Source: Clostridiales bacterium (GTDB lineage Bacteria; Bacillota; Clostridia; Saccharofermentanales; Saccharofermentanaceae). Taken from it: a DNA stretch of 9,527 bases. Below, one piece after another: positions 6,733-9,527 of this stretch. Within the stretch, counting starts at the first letter, position 1. Each line of letters begins with the position of its first letter. The stretch lies in the NCBI GenBank assembly GCA_016930475.1, contig JAFGGR010000035.1, forward strand, positions 1 to 9,527. The letters run 5' to 3'. The notes beneath the pieces are model-generated. The model did not search any database. It was not told the DNA's origin and saw only the letters and a program-made list of their open reading frames with translations. The translations under genes were made by a program, and so were the position numbers.

Positions 6733-8154
6733 TTAGAATCGAAAATAGATAAACGGGTTATATGCCGTGCTCGACAGCGACAGAACGCAAAGTCCCAAAA
6801 TGACGAGAGATGACGCCATCGACACGATTTCCGGCAACAGACTCGGCATCACCCGGATCTGCGCAAGTCGCCGGACCCACTTCTTGGGAAGATCGGTCGC
6901 GCCGATGATCCCGATCACCAGAAACAGCACGACCGAAGGCGTAACGGTCGCCGAGAGGAACGTGACCATCTCCGGCGTCATCGACCAGCCGACGAACATC
7001 TTCCCGATCATCGAAAAGCCCTGCCCGAACGTTTCCGCCCGAAAAATAACAAAGGCGGTCACCGCGACCAACAGCGTATAAATATTGCCAAGCGCCTTGA
7101 ATTTCCACTTGTCCGGTCGAATCACACCGATGCGTTCGAGCATGATAAACAAGCCGTGATAAAAGCCCCAGACGACAAAAGTCCACTGCGCCCCGTGCCA
7201 GATGCCCGTGCAGAAAAAAACGATCATCAGATTGATCGCGGTCCGCACGGTGCCCTTACGATTCCCACCCAGCGGAATGTACAAATATTCTTTGAACCAT
7301 CGCGACAGCGAAATGTGCCACCGCCGCCAAAACTCTTTGATACTGCCGGAAATGTACGGGTAATCAAAATTCTCCTTCAGGTTAAATCCAAACATTCGCC
7401 CGAGACCGATCGCCATATCCGAATACCCGGAAAAATCAAAATAGATCTGAAGCGAGTACGTGATCGCGCCGAGCCAGGCGATCGGAGCATTCACCTCGAA
7501 TCCCGCCAGAGCGAAAACCTTGTCGGCGACTGCTCCGAGCGTGTTGGCGATCAATACTTTCTTGCCCAGTCCGACCGCGAAGCGCTTCAGTCCGGATGCG
7601 GATTTTTCGATGCTCTCATCACGCTTTTGGATCTGCTTTTCGATATCGGAATAAAGAACGATGGGTCCGGCGATCAGTTGCGGGAAAAACGAGATGTACA
7701 ACAGTACGTTTCCGGGATTCTTTTGGGGCTTCGTCCCGCCGCGGTACACATCGATCGAGTACGACATCGCCTGAAAAGTAAAAAACGATATTCCGATCGG
7801 CAGACGGATGACCGGGATCTCGATCGCCGTCCCGAGCAGCCAGTTGACGTTGTCCGTGAAAAAATTCGCATACTTGAAAACGAACAGCATGCCGATATTA
7901 AACACAATACTTAAGACCAGCCAAAGCCTCGCGCGTGAGGTCCGATCTTCCTTCGGCCCCATCAGAAGAGCCATCCCGTAGTTGACGCTTACGGAAAGAA
8001 GCATCAGGACGATATAGATCGGCTCGCCCCAGGCGTAGAAAATCAAACTGACCAAAAGAAGAAAGGTATTCCGAAACCGCTGTGGAAGCAGTTTGTTCAG
8101 AAGAAAAACAAACGGCAGGAAAACAAACAGGAAGATCGGCGAACTGAATACCAT
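6733..8154 (-). CDS. MBOAT-family membrane O-acyltransferase (AlgI/DltB-like)
   Basis: A polytopic membrane protein of 473 residues, close to the AlgI family length. MBOAT hallmarks are plain: YFDFSGYSDMAIGLGRMFGF at about 238-257, the cytoplasmic-loop motif FWRRWHISLSRWFKEYLYIPLGG with His280, and the catalytic His320 in TGIWHGAQWTFVVWG. The N-terminus (FSSPIFLFVFLPFVFLLN) and LPIGISFFTFQAMSYSIDVYRG are also typical. Family members draw an acyl group from a cytoplasmic donor and deliver it to the outside for transfer to a polymer. The ATG at 8154 follows AGGGGAG by about 8 nt. It sits between an unknown lipoprotein gene (26 nt upstream) and the SGNH gene (18 nt downstream), consistent with a dedicated O-acetylation operon. 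It is closer to AlgI/PatA than to DltB, given the SGNH partner and the absence of dltA/dltC nearby. Confidence 0.93.
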   Translation of the reverse strand: MVFSSPIFLFVFLPFVFLLNKLLPQRFRNTFLLLVSLIFYAWGEPIYIVLMLLSVSVNYGMALLMGPKEDRTSRARLWLVLSIVFNIGMLFVFKYANFFTDNVNWLLGTAIEIPVIRLPIGISFFTFQAMSYSIDVYRGGTKPQKNPGNVLLYISFFPQLIAGPIVLYSDIEKQIQKRDESIEKSASGLKRFAVGLGKKVLIANTLGAVADKVFALAGFEVNAPIAWLGAITYSLQIYFDFSGYSDMAIGLGRMFGFNLKENFDYPYISGSIKEFWRRWHISLSRWFKEYLYIPLGGNRKGTVRTAINLMIVFFCTGIWHGAQWTFVVWGFYHGLFIMLERIGVIRPDKWKFKALGNIYTLLVAVTAFVIFRAETFGQGFSMIGKMFVGWSMTPEMVTFLSATVTPSVVLFLVIGIIGATDLPKKWVRRLAQIRVMPSLLPEIVSMASSLVILGLCVLSLSSTAYNPFIYFRF

Positions 8155-8180
8155 TTACACGCTCCCCTTCGTTTCCCTGA

Positions 8181-8753
8181 TCACCACATATTCCGCGCGG
8201 AATAAAAACTGATATATCCGACCCGGCCGTCTTGAATCCCGAAAATCAATCTCGGGTTACTCTCCGGATCTCCTCCGGGAAGGATATACGTCAGTACGAC
8301 GTCGTCAAAGGTCCCGTCTCCGTAAGCGGCGACGACTTCGTCATACGCGTCGCCGACAGAAATCCCCCGGGGTGTCGCATACCCGGGATCGGTGATCATG
8401 ATCTCATCGATCTGATCCATGCCGTCGATCGGGTAGGTAAAGATCTCATAGTCGGAGTATACGAACCGCTTGTCTTCTCCGTCGAACATACAACTCGGAG
8501 CAGCCTCCAGCGTATACCCGTCGCCGAGCGCCGCGAGAAGCGGCTGAACGTCGGACAAAAGAACGACATCGACCCCTTCATGCGAAAAGACGAGGTCCCT
8601 CTCTCCGAACGCACCGGTCAAAAGCGTCGTCTCCGTCGGCACCGCTTCCGAGGAAGATGCGGCAGTCGATGAATCGGCGGGGCTTTTCGCGCACGAACAA
8701 AGAATAACGAGCGCAATCAGCGTCATAATAATAAGAAATCTTTTTTTATTCAT
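8181..8753 (-). CDS. Small lipoprotein of unknown function
   Basis: I do not recognise a named family. The 190-residue product has a short lipoprotein signal (MNKKRFLIIMTLIALVILCSC) with Cys21 after LCS. A Ser/Ala/Thr-rich spacer follows to about residue 43. The mature part is acidic and beta-rich, ending with PRGISVGDAYDEVVAAYGDG and a strand pattern (RLIFGIQDGRVGYISFY). The GISVGD...VVAAYG pattern recalls small periplasmic or surface domains of the SmpA/BamE-like kind, but this is only a resemblance. The start at 8753 is chosen over ATG 8771 because GGAGGG precedes it and the lipoprotein signal then starts directly. Its position 26 nt upstream of the MBOAT gene suggests it serves the acylation system, for example by binding the acceptor polymer; that is inference. 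Confidence 0.75.
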   Translation of the reverse strand: MNKKRFLIIMTLIALVILCSCAKSPADSSTAASSSEAVPTETTLLTGAFGERDLVFSHEGVDVVLLSDVQPLLAALGDGYTLEAAPSCMFDGEDKRFVYSDYEIFTYPIDGMDQIDEIMITDPGYATPRGISVGDAYDEVVAAYGDGTFDDVVLTYILPGGDPESNPRLIFGIQDGRVGYISFYSARNMW

Positions 8754-8766
8754 TGATCCCTCCGTG

Positions 8767-8785
8767 ATCATCCGGCGAGGATGAT
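8767..8785 (-). promoter_or_regulatory. Hairpin just upstream of the lipoprotein ribosome binding site
   Basis: ATCATCC and GGATGAT form a perfect 7-bp stem around a 5-nt loop, ending 3 nt before the GGAGGG ribosome binding site of the small lipoprotein gene. No T-tract follows on the minus strand, so it is unlikely to be an intrinsic terminator. It could protect the downstream mRNA or tune translation between the transpeptidase gene and the acylation genes. Confidence 0.4.
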
Positions 8786-8854
8786 GAAGTTGATTGATTT
8801 GATTTTTGTATCCATTTCATCCAATGTTTCGAAAAGCTGTCTGCCTTGCACATG

Positions 8855-9527
8855 CTAAGGTGCCGTAGTTTCCGTCGGCTCCGTTGCCGTAGTTTCCGTC
8901 GGCTCCGGGGTCGTTGTCGGCGTCGGCTCCGTTGTCGGTGTTGCCGTCGGCTCCGTTGTCGGAGTCGGTGTCGGGGTCGGCGATGGTGTCGGTTTGGCCG
9001 GATCCGTCGGATCCCAGGTCGGGAAATCCGGGTCGATCGGCGGCTTGCCCGGATAGGACACTAAATCACTACTGCTGACGATCTGAACCACGGTCCCCGC
9101 CGTACAGTTATAGTACACAAATCGCGCTCCGGCAACGGTCGTCCGAACACAGCCGCCGGTCACGTTCGGTGACCCGATTCCATTGTAATAAGCCGCATCC
9201 AACGTATCAAAGCTCTTACTGTAGTACAGCGGTCCGTGGAAATATTTCCCTGTACTGTATGTCGACGTGTACGGTGAATACTCCCTGGGGCTCATGTTCC
9301 ATGTTTTCCACGCCATCTTCGATCCGATTTTATACGTTCCCACCGGAGTCTTGCTTCCTCCCAGCGCCGCCGGGTAGGTCACCACCTTTTGGGTATACTC
9401 GCCGTTATCATCTCTTGCGAAAACGGCAAATGCGCAGTCAGCCTTATCGACAATGATCATATATTTGTTGGGGGGCTTGGGGGTCGGAGTCGGCTTCGGG
9501 GTCGCGGTCGCCTTCGGCGCCTTCGTC
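8855..9527 (-). CDS. L,D-transpeptidase (YkuD domain) with Pro/Thr-rich flanks (partial, 5' end outside window)
   Basis: The open frame continues past the first visible ATG (9460) to the window edge as TKAPKATATPKPTPTPKPPNKY, so that ATG is internal and the true start, probably with a signal peptide, is missing. The YkuD domain begins at about KYMIIVDKADCAFAVF. Counting from Met(9460), PVGTYKI is at about 39-45, the first histidine is His75 in YFHG, and the nucleophile is Cys104 in VTGGCVRT. Such enzymes form 3-3 peptidoglycan cross-links or attach polymers to the wall by a beta-lactam-tolerant cysteine mechanism. The usual SHGC motif is TGGC here. Residues from about 155 to the stop are Pro/Thr/Glu-rich, ending with two copies of an 8-residue unit. 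The domain lies between two flexible linkers, so it probably spans the wall. The gene is 101 nt upstream of the small lipoprotein gene on the same strand. Confidence 0.85.
   Translation of the reverse strand, partial: TKAPKATATPKPTPTPKPPNKYMIIVDKADCAFAVFARDDNGEYTQKVVTYPAALGGSKTPVGTYKIGSKMAWKTWNMSPREYSPYTSTYSTGKYFHGPLYYSKSFDTLDAAYYNGIGSPNVTGGCVRTTVAGARFVYYNCTAGTVVQIVSSSDLVSYPGKPPIDPDFPTWDPTDPAKPTPSPTPTPTPTTEPTATPTTEPTPTTTPEPTETTATEPTETTAP
8861..8907 (-). repeat. 24-nt tandem repeat in the transpeptidase tail
   Basis: Two identical 23-nt copies lie at 8861-8883 and 8885-8907 with a period of 24 nt, encoding TEPTETTA-type units at the C-terminus. More diverged CCGACN-type units continue to about 8995. 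The in-frame period means copy number could change without a frameshift. Confidence 0.7.

Noticed and set aside
8786..8850. Separate promoter for the small lipoprotein gene
   Set aside because: Candidate hexamers such as TTCGAA with TACAAA match consensus poorly, so a promoter is not supported.
8840..9000. CRISPR array or satellite DNA from the repeated CCGTCGGCTCCG-like units
   Set aside because: The repeats are in-frame codons of a Pro/Thr/Glu tail with no unique spacers.
9458..9460. ATG at 9460 as the start of the L,D-transpeptidase
   Set aside because: The frame stays open to the window edge and encodes a Pro/Lys/Thr linker leading into the YkuD domain; no signal peptide follows this ATG.
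1..9527. Frequent GATCG/CGATC words as a possible uptake or modification signal
   Set aside because: They fall mostly inside coding regions in Asp, Ile and Arg codon contexts and look like codon usage; no spacing or strand pattern stood out by eye.

Overview
The window looks like chromosomal DNA of a Gram-positive bacterium, most likely an uncultured member of the Clostridia (Bacillota). The evidence is a four-cysteine, propeptide-bearing PurF of the Bacillus subtilis type, strong AGGAGG-like ribosome binding sites, lipobox signal peptides, an L,D-transpeptidase of the kind common in Clostridia, and Pro/Thr-rich (TPTP) wall-spanning linkers. This assignment is an inference from protein style. 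No rRNA, tRNA, mobile element or CRISPR array was seen.

Layout. (1) Positions 1-921, minus strand: the rplM-rpsI operon (ribosomal proteins L13 and S9) with a near-consensus promoter and a short structured leader; rpsI runs off the left edge. (2) Positions 1020-3076, minus strand: purF, then a HAD phosphatase/phosphomutase whose likely TTG start overlaps the purF stop codon. (3) Positions 3077-3313: a divergent control region with a perfect 17-bp palindrome, a second imperfect inverted repeat and two extended -10 promoters. (4) Positions 3314-5134, plus strand: a large lipoprotein with an SH3-like domain, a Pro/Thr linker and a C-terminal VanX-type (M15D) D-Ala-D-Ala dipeptidase domain, ended by a hairpin terminator at about 5179-5220. 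(5) Positions 5257-9527, minus strand, converging on that terminator: a 5'-truncated L,D-transpeptidase, a small lipoprotein of unknown function, an MBOAT (AlgI/DltB-type) O-acyltransferase, and an AlgJ/AlgX-like SGNH protein with an extra C-terminal beta-rich domain.

How the genes fit together. The left third is housekeeping (translation, purine synthesis). The right two thirds form a cell-envelope block: an enzyme that should act on D-Ala-D-Ala, an enzyme that cross-links peptidoglycan without D,D-transpeptidases, and an MBOAT/SGNH pair that normally moves acetyl groups across the membrane onto a surface polymer. The MBOAT and SGNH genes are 18 nt apart and the lipoprotein gene lies 26 nt upstream of the MBOAT gene, so these three probably form an operon; the transpeptidase gene lies 101 nt further upstream on the same strand. 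The most notable points are the M15D domain architecture, the TGGC variant of the transpeptidase active-site motif, the unknown lipoprotein leading the O-acylation genes, and the palindrome between purF and the dipeptidase gene.
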